Source of the DNA: Dryas octopetala
Lineage: Eukaryota > Streptophyta > Magnoliopsida > Rosales > Rosaceae
Reading direction: 5' to 3'
NCBI GenBank assembly: GCA_963921425.1
Contig: OY992832.1
Span: 31,027,489 to 31,091,488 of the forward strand
Length of the DNA: 64,000 bases
Shown: positions 44,799 through 60,265 of the stretch, one piece after another
How the letters are laid out: every line of letters starts with the position of its first letter
How positions within the stretch are numbered: position 1 is the stretch's first letter
The notes under the pieces: generated by a model
Database searches by the model: none
The model's input: only the letters and a program-made list of their open reading frames with translations
Told to the model about the DNA's origin: nothing
Made by a program: the position numbers and the translations under genes

Positions 44799-46006
44799 AA
44801 AAGTTGGTTGTCGGGCAGTGGTGGGTGGCTAGTGGAGACGGAGGATGGTGTCGAGTAGGAGCTATTTGGTTTTTTGTTTTTTGTTTTTTGTTTTTTTTAA
44901 CAATAGAGGGCGTAAATGAAATTAATATTTAGGGGAAAAAATATTGTGGGTAAGGTTTGGGGGCCTTAAAAGATGGGCCTACCACATGGCGATGATCAAA
45001 GAAGATTCAGGTAAAGGAAGCTCCTAAGCCCAAGAATAAGCAAATCATCTTGGCCTAGGACAATGTGGCCTATACCCAAAGAAAAGTCCAACCAAGCCAA
45101 GGCACATGCATGAAGATGGAAGCATCTCGTCAAAATCAAGCAAGCAACCGAGACATGTCTCGGCACTTGTAACAATTACTTACACCCAACTAGAAACCGT
45201 ACAAGACCATACCTGAACAGTATGGTTGTACACGTCTTAGTAATTCGGAAAAAGATTTTTTGGGGAGCAAGCCTACCTCCACTATAAATACTAGGCTTAT
45301 GATGAAAAGAAAGGACCTCTAGACATACTCAAATCTAAGCACTCTCCCAAAATGCAAATTTGAAGTTATATTTATATTTCTAAAAGCTTTTTCTTATTTT
45401 ACAAGAGCACTTGTGTTTTCTTATTTCTTTCCAAATAATTTCATTCCTTTCAAGTATTTGTAATTCTTCTAGGATTTTTCTCCAAGCTTTAGTATTGATT
45501 TCATTTTCATTTAGTAATGATATTTTTTATTTTGACATTAATGGCTAGATTTGTGGTAAGAACCACTATTGTATATCATTCGAGAATTAATGACATCAAG
45601 TTCACTTTTATCTTTAAAGTATTATGTTTTTACTTAAGTCATTACATTTACAACTTGTTGCTCAATCATTTGAATTTACAAATACCATCACCATGAGCTT
45701 AGACCAGTGAAGTCCTAATTGAATTAGGCAAGAAAATGACCTACACCAAGTTTGATTCCTTCTTGGTCGAGCATTCGCCCAAAATAGAAGTCAGTTAAGG
45801 TTAAACATGTAAATACCAAAGTAATATACGTCCACACTGTCCATCCAAATTGGGTGAAAAGCCCATTCAGTGGCACACCCACATCCCAAGATTATGGCAG
45901 ATTTCGGGTGTCCACGTGGTCGACACGATTTTTGGCTATAACAGGTACATTTAGAAACCTCCTACTATTTGTAGGCATATTGAGGCCTAAGTGCAAACAA
46001 AATAAA
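44799..46006. other. Spacer with a probable LTR-type promoter region
   Basis: 44800-44940 is G/T-rich low complexity. 44945-45950 resembles an LTR: a TATA-like CTATAAATAC at 45282-45291, then an A-containing transcribed-like stretch, ending GGCTATAACA. A clean start and target duplication were not found. No coding region. Confidence 0.35.
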
Positions 46007-46426
46007 GGAAAATTCTAAAAGGACCTTATTGTTTGATTTTTGAACCCCACAAATTTTTCTCCAATTTAATTTTTTTAACTTTATAGTATAAAAAAACCAA
46101 CATCCACCACTCGACACCACCGACCCCAAGGGAGAAAGATGGAGAAAGAAGGGAAGAGAAGAGAGAGAGAAAGGGAGAGGGAGAGGGAAAGAGAAAGAGA
46201 GATAAGCACGAAGTGGAAAGGCGACATCGACCGGTGGTGAGATTAGGCCAGCCGGTAACGCGAGTAGGGTGGGCGAGCGGGTGAGGGAGGGTGGTGTTGG
46301 GTGGGGGTGCTTAGTTTCGGCTTTCCCTTTATTTATTTATTTATTTTTATTGAAGTTAGAAAAATTTAGTGAAAACAAATTTGTGGGGTTTAGAAATCAA
46401 ACAATGATTAACTTTTTAGAATTACC
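46007..46426. mobile_element. Inverted-repeat MITE, about 420 bp
   Basis: The left end (GGAAAATTCTAAAAGG ... TTGTTTGATTTTTGAACCCC) matches the complement of the right end (GGTAATTCTAAAAAG ... TTGTTTGATTTCTAAACCCC) over about 70 bp. Flanks CAAAATAAA and AAAAACAAA could be a decayed 9-bp duplication (two mismatches). The centre (46138-46300) is purine- and GC-rich, unlike the arms. No coding region. Confidence 0.55.
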
Positions 46427-46834
46427 AAAAACAAAACGTTTTCTTATGGGCTAAGGAGATCCAATTTGCAAGCGACTCCCAAGCCCATCCAAATCGGCCC
46501 ATTCCCAGCTCTGCATCGGAGGGTAGAGGAGGACCATCATTTTGAAAGATTGGTAGCCAACTAGCCACAACAAGCCATCTACCTCCATGAATACTACCAA
46601 ACCAAATTCACAGTACCACATATAATATTACTTTTTTGCCCTATAAAAATCCGAAAAATTATTCGAAAAACAACTGAAAACAAACCAACTGCATCTTTTA
46701 AACAGCTCACACTCTTGCCCCTTTGAAAATTCAACACCTCACTTACTCTCTCTTCTTCACTGTAATCTCCGCGCTAGCTACTCCTTTACCCAAAGCTTCA
46801 GCTTCAGCAGCGCAACGACGCCGTTTCCCGCAGC

Positions 46835-51132
<4,298 letters not shown>

Positions 51133-51322
51133 TCAAGACTTTGTTCAATCTTCCTCACCATCAAATCAAGTACATATCTTTCAATGTCCAGCTCAATTTT
51201 GGATTTTGTTGGAGCTCTACCCTTCAGTGTATTGGTGTAATTGACTTGCCTGTTGTTGTTGTGTAATTCTAATTTGTACTTCACTCGTTGCTTGATGAAT
51301 ACTAATACTGTTTGTGCGTAGT

Positions 51323-51324
<2 letters not shown>

Positions 51325-51372
<48 letters not shown>
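51325..51372 (+). repeat. CT microsatellite in FAH 3' region
   Basis: About 24 uninterrupted CT units, roughly 190 bp after the FAH stop and upstream of the BAG gene. Confidence 0.95.
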
Positions 51373-51376
<4 letters not shown>

Positions 51377-51648
51377 GCACAATTTAAGGCTTTGTTTTGG
51401 TGCTTTTCCATGTGCCAAAAGGCCCAAAACAAAAAGCATTCCTCAAGAAAGAGGGCGTGGGTCCCGTAATGAATGAACGGTGCAAAGTGCTCATGCCACC
51501 CATGCAACCATGTCCACTGTTAGGCGCCAAGAGTATTCAAGAAACCTCGTACTGTTTCCAAATATTTTCCAAAAAATCATTTTAAATTCACACACCATTT
51601 TCATTTTTCTTTAACTCACTCAGTCACTCATTCACTCACACTGAAGAT

Positions 51649-52284
51649 ATGAAACCCTCTCGCAGTCGCAGACTGAGCTTCTCCTCCTCTTCGTCCACCG
51701 TCACCTACGCCTTCCACAATGACCAACCTGCCCCTCCCTCCTACACCGGAATTCCAATCCAGTCCTCCTCTGAAACCCCAATCCCCATCACCGTCCACGT
51801 ACCCCAATCCAACGCGGCAGTCAAAATCCAATCGGCCTACCGGGCCCACCTCATCCGCACCCTCTACAAAACAATCTACGCCGTCCACTCCGAGGCTGAC
51901 GAGTTCCAGCGCCTGATCCAACGGCAGGAGACGGTCGACGCCGTGAGGAGCAGCGAGCGCGAGAAGCTGAGGATGAACGAGTCCTTGATGCGGTTGCTGC
52001 TGAGGCTGGACTCCGTGCCCGGGGTGGACCCCGCAGTGAGGGATGCCAGGAAAAAGGTGAGCCGTCAGATCGTGGGGCTGCAGGAGATCGTGGACGCGAT
52101 TGTTCGAGAAGACGTTGGTGAGTTTTGGGGTTGTGGCAGTGATGGGTTTGTGAAGGACTTGAACGACGTCGTGGCGGAGATGGAGGAGAGGGTGTGTAGG
52201 GAGAGAGGGGGTGAGGAAATGGAGAGGTTTTGTGCTCAGTATTTGGGGTTTCGTTGCTTCCAGAGGTTTCTGCGTGAGCCATGA
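51649..52284 (+). CDS. BAG5: BAG family molecular chaperone regulator 5-like (IQ + BAG domains)
   Basis: Intronless, 211 residues, ATG at 51649 with a short CT-rich leader. The N-terminus is basic and serine-rich (KPSRSRRLSFSSSSS), consistent with an organelle targeting peptide. An IQ motif, AAVKIQSAYRAHLIR, at residues 56-70 would bind calmodulin. The BAG domain follows directly (about 72-150: VHSEADEFQRLIQRQETVDA, then MNESLMRLLLRLDSVPGVDP and ARKKVSRQIVGLQEIVDAIV) and contacts Hsp70/Hsc70 as a nucleotide-exchange partner. Arabidopsis BAG5 has the same size and order and is mitochondrial, linking Ca2+/calmodulin to Hsc70 and senescence. It is only 0.5 kb downstream of FAH, same strand, but clearly its own unit. 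The GC-rich composition (N-terminal half) creates a long antisense open frame that is not a gene. Confidence 0.92.
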   Translation: MKPSRSRRLSFSSSSSTVTYAFHNDQPAPPSYTGIPIQSSSETPIPITVHVPQSNAAVKIQSAYRAHLIRTLYKTIYAVHSEADEFQRLIQRQETVDAVRSSEREKLRMNESLMRLLLRLDSVPGVDPAVRDARKKVSRQIVGLQEIVDAIVREDVGEFWGCGSDGFVKDLNDVVAEMEERVCRERGGEEMERFCAQYLGFRCFQRFLREP

Positions 52285-53152
52285 TCCTGTGCGGACTGCC
52301 ATGTACTTATTTATGTACAGACTACAGACTGCAAATTGTAACTGTGGAGTGCGGACTGTTAATTTCTGTTTTTTTAATTTTTTTTTCTTCTGTTAATTCT
52401 GTTTTCTACTCTCAGTCTCTCACTTACAATTTATAGGCTTATTAACTACCATCTTTTTATTCCTCTATTATCGTCAATAAAACATTAAAACCTATACTTT
52501 TTGCTTCGTGAAATTGAAATCGCTTAAATTATTTATCTTTTTGTTCTCCAAACAGCCTAGTACTCATAAACATGCAAGGGTCGATGGGTCGATGGACAGA
52601 ATTATGCCATTTTTTCAAGTTTGCGTTGATTGTTCAATGCTTTCATTGACTTTTGAATGCTTGTGACTGTGTTTCGAACACTTTCGAAAGCTTTTGTTTT
52701 GTTTTTTTGTTTTTTTTTTTTTTTTTTTGCAATTGCCTAAAATATACATTAATAATATATATATATATATATTTTTCTTTTTGCGTTGTTAGTTAGGGGT
52801 TATTTTGGTGTTCGAAAGTATATGTTAGATTTTTGAGTTGGTGATTTAAGATTTATAGTGATTTTCAAATGCTATTGAATGAGATTATAGTCTACTAGGC
52901 ACATGGTCCTTTTCGAACATGACTGACTAATGGCTTGTTCGACTTGACACTTGAACACCCAGTTTGAATTTTAACAAAAAATGATTAAATAAAGTATACT
53001 CCACCTATCCAACTTTAAAAACAAAGTAGAACATACACATCATAGGCCCAGTTGACAAAAAGGGGGTGGTGACTGGTGTGCAATCAGCAAATCATCCTCT
53101 CCCCAAACCAACACCAACAAACTCTAACGTGCGTCTGAAAAAAAAGAGAGGA
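52285..53152. other. Spacer between BAG5 and the mannanase
   Basis: T-rich 3' region (ATTTTTTTTTCTTC near 52375-52390), a long T run at about 52698-52728 and a TA run at about 52755-52773. No gene seen. Confidence 0.6.
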
Positions 53153-55390
53153 ATGAAGCCTGACTGGAAGCAGACAAGGTTGTATCCTCTGCTGGGCATA
53201 ATCTTATTCACAATTCTTTACTTCAACTTGGATGACCACCTCACATTGCCAATCCTATGGCAGCCCAAGATGGGCTTTGTGGGGATCAACTCCACCCAAT
53301 TCATCATCATCAACGGTCCAGATGATCAGTCAAGCTCAAGCCTTTACATCAATGGCTGGAACTCCTACTGGTTGCTGGAAGAGAGTGTGTGGGACCAGTC
53401 AAGACCCAGAGTCTCCAAGATGCTCAAGATGGGTGCTCAAATGGGATTGAGTGTTTGCAGGACTTGGGCTTTTTATGATGGTGATGGCCCAAATGCCTTG
53501 CAGACCTCACCTGGGGTCTTCAATGAAAGGGTCTTTCAGGTTTGTCATTCAGTCAATCACTCTTGGTTTTCTTCAAACTTGGTTGTGTTGATTATTAATT
53601 GACCTGAGCTAAATGGGTGTATACAGGGCTTGGATTATGTGATAGTTGAAGCAAGGAAGCATCAGATAAGGTTAATTCTCAGCCTTGTGAACAATCTGGA
53701 TGCCTTTGGTGGGAAAGCTCAGTATGTGAGGTGGGCACAAGAGGCTGGAGTTAATGTCTCTTCCTCAACTGATTCCTTTTTTTCTCACCCAACAATTAAA
53801 GATTACTACAAGGCTTATATCAAGGTAAGCTGCTAAGTCCTTTTTCAACTTGTAAAGTTGTAATTGCACATCATTGTATGTTTAGTCTGTCACCCTTGGA
53901 TTGTTTCTTTTAGACTGATAAATAATTACGGCTACCTTGTCTGACATTAGATGTATGCGCACATTACAGTGAGTCAGTACTCTGATATCTTAGTTTTATG
54001 CAGTTCATTGTCGTCAAAAAAAAAAAGTCAATCCAATTATGCTGAACCTCTAATTGAGTACGTGTTAAATCTTTATCCGATTCAACACTTCTTGTGAATT
54101 AGTACTGGTATTAATAATAACAGATTTACTCTTAACCTTGCAAAATTTATAGATATAGCATTTGATTTAGTTCTTTCTGTATTGTTCAGAATGTTGATTG
54201 TGATGCAATTTGGTCTGCTTTTGCACTTTGCAGGCTATTGTAACAAGAAAGAATTCATTAAGCGGAGTTAAATACTCTCAGGAACCAGCTATATTTGCGT
54301 GGGAGCTCATTAATGAGCCAAGGTGTGCATCCAATTCATCTGCTCCTGTTCTTCAGGTGAAGTAATTTGTTTCTGAATACATTATTTTCATTTCGATGCA
54401 AAATGCTTTTTCATTTTTTAGCATCTAATATGGTCCAAATAAGATCTAGTTTTAAGAATCTCTTTCCTCTTCCAAATAGATTGAGTGTGTTTATTAATCA
54501 CTCAGACATGTCATGCTTTCTTTTGATGCTGTCTTCCTGGAGAACAGGCATGGATCACAGAGATGGCTGCATACATTAAGAGTCTCGACGAAAGACATCT
54601 TGTAACTGTTGGACTTGAGGGATTTTATGGGCTGAAAACAACTGAAAGACCTGGAGTGAATCCTGGGGAATGGGCTGACTCACTTGGATCAGACTTCATA
54701 CACAATTCAGTAGTTGATAACATTGATTTTGCTTCTGTTCATGCATACCCTGATAGCTGGTTGGTAAATTTGGTTCCTGGTTATTTTCTCTTAGAATTTG
54801 ATAAATATATAAATGTTAACCAATCTCAAAGTTTGTGAAAAGAATATATCACTCATCTGACCTTATATAAAAGAGGTTGAGCAGATACTTTGCCTAAATG
54901 GCAGTTATATAAATGTTTGATGGGTGAATTAATGGCTTTATAAATAGTTTGTTGAAGACAAAACATTTCATTTTGTTTTCTATGGATATATTGTAGGATG
55001 TCACATGCTGATTTAGAAGCCAAAACAAATTTCCTTTCTCATTGGGTGGATTCTCACATAAGTGATGGGGAGTATGTGCTGAAGAAACCAGTTTTGTTCA
55101 CAGAAGTTGGTTCCTCATTAGGTAAGAACAAGCAAGTAGAAGATAGAAATATGTTGTTGAAGACTGTTTATGATAAAATTTATGAGTCTGCAAAGAAGAG
55201 GCAAGCTGGTGCTGGAGCCTTGATTTGGCAGCTACTAGTGGAAGGAGTGGAAGGATATAGTGACCAGTTTTCTCTCATAGCTTGGAATTATCCCTCTACC
55301 TATAAACTCATAACAGAACAATCTTGTAGACTACGAAGAATATTCACAAAGGGTTTAATTGGTGAGCTTCACCATGATGATCCCTGCTGA
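53153..55390 (+). CDS. Mannan endo-1,4-beta-mannosidase (GH5), membrane-anchored type
   Basis: Hydrolyses beta-1,4 links in cell-wall mannans. Exons 53153-53539, 53627-53824, 54234-54356, 54548-54759 and 54997-55390 join in phase to 437 residues, the usual size. The open frame reaches further 5' to 53066, but that begins with GTG; the first ATG is 53153 ([15 protein letters not shown]). An uncleaved-looking hydrophobic segment ([17 protein letters not shown], about residues 10-26) suggests a type II signal anchor. Domain landmarks: [65 protein letters not shown] with acid/base E223, [10 protein letters not shown], and FTEVG with nucleophile E343. Both catalytic Glu are present. Cell-wall mannanases act in wall loosening, germination and secondary wall formation; the exact paralogue cannot be named here. 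Confidence 0.95.
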
Positions 55391-55666
55391 TGCACAAAGA
55401 GAAGACTGAAAGAAGCATTTATACCAACAAGAGATTTAAGCTTAAGAGGATCATTTAAAAATTTTCAACATAGAAATACTGATATTAGTAATGTTTGCTG
55501 TTGGGACTTGGGGGGCTTGTTTACTAGTGATTCTTTGTGAAATATGTATTGTATCAGAAACTGTGTATTATTGGAATTCACATATCTATATAGAAAATCA
55601 ACATGCAAAATAGATATGATGAGAGTTCACAAAGCATACAAAGATTTGTTTTATTTGGGAAGTCAT
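55391..55666. other. 3' spacer shared by converging genes
   Basis: The mannanase (+) and the cysteine-rich peptide (-) converge here; about 280 bp hold both 3' ends. No further gene. Confidence 0.6.
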
Positions 55667-55966
55667 CTATGAGATGCAGCTGCACTTGCAGCGTGACATG
55701 CAGTTCTTGCAGTCTGAGAGTTTTGGGTTCCCACCACCGCAGTCACACCTCTTAACACAGTTGGACCTTGAGCTGCCACCCCACAAGCACCGAGCCATAC
55801 AACGCAGAACCGGCACGCATGTTGGGCAGCTGAACTTCATCTGATTAACCACACAACTTCTGCATTGGCTGCCATCTGATGGGCAAGCCACTGCCGGGAA
55901 CACAATCAACCACAAAACCAGCAGCCTCAGTAGCACAGCTGATATTGTACTCGGCCTCCTCTCCAT
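55667..55966 (-). CDS. Secreted cysteine-rich peptide, 99 residues
   Basis: ATG at 55966 on the minus strand and a single clean frame. Residues 1-27 are a signal peptide (AVLLRLLVLWLIVFPAVA). The mature part has 15 Cys in ~72 residues, spaced C-x6-CxxC-x8-CxxC-x5-CxxxC-x9-CxxxCxC-x9-CxxCxxxCxCxC. It is not a standard defensin, nsLTP, snakin/GASA or thionin spacing that I recognise. The end (CxxCxxxCxCxC) is close to the middle block (CxxxCxC), hinting at an internal duplication. Basic residues are spread between the Cys. It could be an antimicrobial or signalling peptide, but no function is assigned. Frame, start context and signal peptide make it a credible gene; introns upstream cannot be excluded. 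Confidence 0.75.
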   Translation of the reverse strand: MERRPSTISAVLLRLLVLWLIVFPAVACPSDGSQCRSCVVNQMKFSCPTCVPVLRCMARCLWGGSSRSNCVKRCDCGGGNPKLSDCKNCMSRCKCSCIS

Positions 55967-57085
55967 GCTCTTCTTCTGAAATGAGTCCTTGAAACATTAC
56001 TCTCAGCCTCTCAGCTTGCTAATTTATATTCATCTTTGGGACATATGTGATTTTGGGTCTTATTGGTATGACCTTCGGATTAAGATCTGACGGTGGTGCT
56101 TCAATATAAGTTTCTGCTATAGGATTCCTTTCAGCCTCATTAAACTTAGCTACCTCATTTAGTGCCAATGAATGCCATGTCTTGGTTTGCACAACGTTTT
56201 AATCTCTTCGCAACTTGTGCTCAATTAAGGCCGGTCAACATGAAGCAACTTGGGGTTGGTCACGGCACAATGAGCTATAGTGGTCATCCATGCTGCAGCA
56301 TATATATGGACGGTTTTTGGTACATAACATATGTATAGGATTTGATAAAAAATGAGAATTCCTTAAGTTTCCTCAAGTTTTTTAGAAATTTTTAGGTGTT
56401 ACAGTCAATTTGAGGTGATGTTACAGTCAAATGAGATTTGGACATTTGGATAACTTATACACTAAGCAAACCTTAACTGTTGTGGTTTTCTAATCGGAGT
56501 AATGAAATCTAGACTTTCTTTGATTTGTAATTTTCAAACAAAGAATTCCCACTGTGAAAAGTTTCTTCTACTTTCTTTTCTCTTTCTTCTTCTTTTATTA
56601 TTATTCTTTTATTTTTATGAATTGTATTTTAATGGAATTCTCTCTATAATAAGTTTTTAATGCCATTATTAAAGTTGAGGAAAAAACACTACCATAAGAT
56701 AAACCATATTATTAGGCAATGGAGAAGGCAGCTTGCATTGCTCTTCCCTAAATTGATATTTAATGTTTATAATTCTTGCTTTAATCTATCAATGATTATT
56801 GGTTTTTTTACCTCTCTTGCCATGTACTTGTGGTAGTTCGGGACCTATTCTATTGATTCTTGCTTAGTTTTGTATTTTTAATTGAAAATCTCTTATTGAT
56901 TTCATGTTTTTCAATTAGTTTTGTTCACATAGGATGCTTAGAATTTGTACCACTTAAAGCAAAAGAAGAATTAATCTATCCTAAAATTTATTCATCAGCC
57001 TCAATGATAAATCTTGAGAGAGCACTAAATTGTTTTAGAGAAGGATTCATGGCATCATATTTTTGACACAAGTTTTCAATAGGAC
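55967..57085. other. AT-rich spacer, no gene seen
   Basis: Upstream region of the minus-strand peptide gene (a likely TATA is TATATT near 56020-56030), then T-rich DNA. No coding support. Confidence 0.55.
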
Positions 57086-57245
57086 CCACTTCATATAGGC
57101 TTTTAACGATCCGAACCATCCATTTTTTAAGTCTCCATTAAGGGATCATCCCTGCAAAAAATTAGATAAACCAAAAACTTATTTTGTTGAATATTTAATC
57201 TTTATAGGTAAATGATTTCCGATTTATTTAATTTTTTGCTAGAAC
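57086..57245. repeat. Third foldback MITE fragment of the 33378 family
   Basis: ACGATCCGAACCATCCATTTT and ATGATTTCCGATTTATTTAA correspond to GATCGGAACCGTTCACTTTT and ACGATTTCCGATTAACTTGA of the 33378 element. The two arms pair imperfectly. Ends not resolved. Confidence 0.5.
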
Positions 57246-57333
57246 GATTCTTTACCCTATACCCTAAATCCCAAACTCTATTAAATATTCTATACACTAT
57301 ACCTTTAACTATAAACTATAATAATTTTAGTTA

Positions 57334-57512
57334 TGTTGTAAATATATTGTTATATGTGGCTATTCCTGTAATTAGTTGTAGGGGCATACTAGTAAATATT
57401 CTAAACCTAGTAAACCCTACCTCTATATAAGGATATTTATAAGATGACGACTGATATATTCTCTCTGTCTCCTCTTTTCCACAAACCCTAATCTCTACAT
57501 ACTTTTACAACA
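57334..57512 (+). mobile_element. 5' LTR of the right-edge copia
   Basis: 179 bp, ends TGTTGTAAA and TTTACAACA (perfect 9-bp inverted repeat). A TATA box, CTATATAAGG, lies at 57423-57432. CACGTTATCAGCACGAG follows directly: the TTATCAGCACG type of primer region seen in this copia class. Confidence 0.85.
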
Positions 57513-57769
57513 CGTTATCAGCACGAGAAGCTCTTTGGATTGTGGATCGCTAAACGAAAGAGGATCATCATTCAATTTGTTCTTCAACCAAGTAGGTTTT
57601 ATGAAATAATTTTATGTTCATGATTATTTAACCTTGATTGATTGAAAAATCCTCATGAAGCATGAACCCTAAATTTATGTGATTGATTTATTTGGGTTTA
57701 CATATTTTATACATGCTTCCTTGAATTGAATGATTAAATAATAATAAAAAAAGGAAGAATTTTTGGGTG

Positions 57770-58560
57770 ATCGGAAAACCACCCCGAGCAGCAGCCCCGC
57801 GCTGCCAACCCTCGTTGCCTGCAGCAGCCCCGCTGCCTTGCGCTGCCAGCAGCAGCGTCTCCTCACTGCCAGCAGCAGTGCCACCTTGCAGGAGAGCCCC
57901 CTCGCGCGCGCAACAGCCCCGCGCCTTGCAGCCCCTCGATGCCAGCAGCAGCAGCAGCAGCCAGCCTTGCTGCCAGCGCATCCTCGCGCGCACAGCAGGC
58001 TTCGCTGCTAGCAGCAGCACTCGCGCACCAGCAACGCTACCTCGCTGCTAGCCTCTCGCGCGCGCAAGCCCACACAGCCCTCGCTGCCATGCTGCCAACA
58101 ACAGCACGCTGCCAGCAGCAGCTCCCTCGCGCAGCAGCCCCTTGCGTCGCTGCCACACCTCGCTGCCTCGCGCTTCGCCTCGCTGCCAGCACCTCGCTCC
58201 TTGCAGCAGCCTTTCGCTGCACGCTGCCAGTAGCAGCGCAAGCAAGCTGCCACCAGCAGCTTGGCTGCACACCCAGCAGCCCATGCAGGCCCACCAAGTA
58301 GCCCAGCGCAGCAGCCATGCAAGCCAGCAGGCCCATGCAGCCCAGGCCCACGCAGCCAGCCCAGCAGGCCCAAGGCCCACCTTGCAGCCGCTGCCACGTG
58401 GATGCCACGCGAGCTGCCACGCAGGCAGCCCAGGCCCGCCACGTCAACTGCCACGTGTCCGCCACGCAGGCAGCCAAGCCGCTGCCACGTCAGCGCCATG
58501 CAGGCGCCACGTCAGTGCCACGTCGCTGCCACTCCCACGCTGACACATGGCGAGCCTCCT
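57770..58560 (+). repeat. GC-rich low-complexity leader block
   Basis: An ~800-bp island of CAGCAG, GCTGCC, CTCGCGCGCG and, in the second half, GCCACG and CCCAGGCCCA motifs, between AT-rich flanks and ahead of gag. It lacks A/T-rich stop codons, so nearly all six frames stay open (Ala/Ser/Cys/Leu-rich). No start, motif or codon bias supports a protein. Confidence 0.75.
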
Positions 58561-58570
58561 GAAACTTTGT

Positions 58571-58660
58571 AAAAAGGAGATGTTAATTCTTGTCATACCT
58601 GGGGTTTGAACCTAGGACGTCTTGGGTACCAAGAGTGCACCTTAACCACTGTGCTGCTGA
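58571..58660 (-). ncRNA. tRNA-like (SINE-type) Pol III unit, minus strand
   Basis: On the minus strand an A-box-like TGGTTAAGGTGC (58648-58637) and a B-box-like GGTTCAAACCCC (58612-58601) are 24 bases apart, followed by a TTTTT terminator (58575-58571). The stretch between reads like a tRNA arm (TTGGTACCCAAG hairpin). This is the pattern of tRNA-derived SINE heads. I could not fold a full cloverleaf, so a functional tRNA is unlikely. Confidence 0.4.
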
Positions 58661-59039
58661 TAGTTTATTGTTAGTATGCAAACCGTTTAATATATATATC
58701 CTAAATGCCAGAAACTTTTATTCAAATAATTTTGTGATATTTTTCTGTTCTACTTGGGAATATGAATATTTTACTTGTTTAAATTTTTGCACTAGAATAT
58801 ATGTGTAGAAATTGCAGGTAATTAATGAACCAGTAGTTCATACATAAATATTGAACTTGTAGCTTCAATGATGCCATATAAGGAACCTGAAGTTTCTTTC
58901 ATAAATTCACCATACATGATAAAACCAGTAGATTTTACATGTCTATACCATGTTATAGAACTTGAAGTTCTTATTTATTGTTTATGGATATTATTGCCCG
59001 AAGCACTAATTATGATTATTTGTTCCTTTCAACCAAAGA

Positions 59040-60063
59040 ATGTCAAATCTCAACAAGCTTGATTTCGTCGCTTTGGAAGTTTCCGGAAGAAACTATCTAA
59101 AGTGGACTCAAGATGTTAAGCTTCATTTGACTGCCAAGAAGATGAGATCGACAATCAATGCAGACAATGTTGTCGCAGAATCTCTTAAGGCAAGTGCCAT
59201 GATCTTCATTAGGAAGCATATGGAGGAAGCACTTCAAGTTGAGTACCTCGCTGAAGAGGATCCACGAGCTCTTTGGGTTGCTCTGGAAGAGCGGTTTGAC
59301 CATCAAAAGACCATTTTCTTGCCTGAAGCAAGACATGATCGGCAGAACATTCGTTTCCAGGATTTCAAATCCGTGAATGAGTATAATTCGGAGATCTGCC
59401 GGATCCGGTCGCTCCTCAAATTTTGTGGGGAGGAGCTCACCGAAGCTGACCTATTGGAGAAGACTTTCTCCACCTTCCCTGCCTCCTGTTTGGTCCTGCA
59501 GCAAAATACAGGGAGAGAAATTTTACCAAGTTCTCGGCATTGATCACCACTCTGTTGCTCGCTGAAAAGAACAACAATTTATTAATGAGAAATGATCAAG
59601 CCCGACCTGTCGGTACTAAAGCAGTACCATTGCCTGAAGCAACGCTGTTGCTTATCGCGATTCAAACCGCGAAAGAGGATACCGAGGTCATGGAAAGGGC
59701 ACAAAGTCTGACCGCTCGAGATATGAAAGGAAAGGTTCTCAGAGGAATGACCTGTATGACCGAGGCCAACGTGGCCATGGCCAACGTGGTAGGAACCACG
59801 GTCCCTCGGCCCCAAGAACTCGAAATGAGAGGAACACTGGTTCGGCCCGTCGCCACCAGAATCAGAATCAGAATGATATCTGTTACCGATGTGGAGGAAC
59901 TGATCACTGGTCTCGCACCTGCCGTGCATCAGCGCAAGCTGTAAATGAGTATCACGCCAGTCACGGAACTCGAGAGACCAATCTCGTTGATGGATCATTT
60001 CTTATGGATACCACCTTAGAGGTCACTGATTTCCAGACTGCTACTGGACACTTCGAGGATTAG
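59040..60063 (+). pseudogene. copia gag (frameshifted)
   Basis: ATG at 59040: MSNLNKLDFVALEVSGRNYL, KWTQDVKLHLTAKKM, ALWVALEERFDHQKTIFLPEA, FQDFKSVNEYNSEICRIRSLL. The first frame ends at 59541-59543. A frame change later brings in QNQNQNDICYRCGGTDHWSR with the zinc knuckle CYRCGGTDHWSRTC (about 59881-59922) and a tail to the stop at 60061-60063. Gag would package element RNA; at least one indel separates the knuckle from the N-terminal part. Confidence 0.85.
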
Positions 60064-60265
60064 AAACTCAATGACATGGATATGATCGGCGCTTGTGCCG
60101 TATTTATTTTCTGAATAATGTTTTTCTTATTCGGATTATTTTGGTGATTTATGATTTGGATTATTTGTTTTGGAAATTTGGTTATGCTCGAATATTATTT
60201 AATTCAATCAAGTTATTTTCATACATGTGATCTATTGAATTAAATTTATGAATAAGCATGTTTAG

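Noticed and set aside
51628..52302. 224-codon antisense frame over BAG5
   Set aside because: Shadow of the GC-rich BAG5 exon. The plus strand has clear IQ and BAG domains, the minus strand has no motif.
53066..53152. Upstream extension of the mannanase frame
   Set aside because: The extension starts at a GTG; plant genes start at ATG, and the first ATG at 53153 gives a sensible signal anchor.
57688..58572. Open frames up to 163 codons on both strands in the GC-rich leader
   Set aside because: Low-complexity Ala/Ser/Cys/Leu-rich output of GC-rich repeats, most with non-ATG starts. They lie in a retrotransposon leader.
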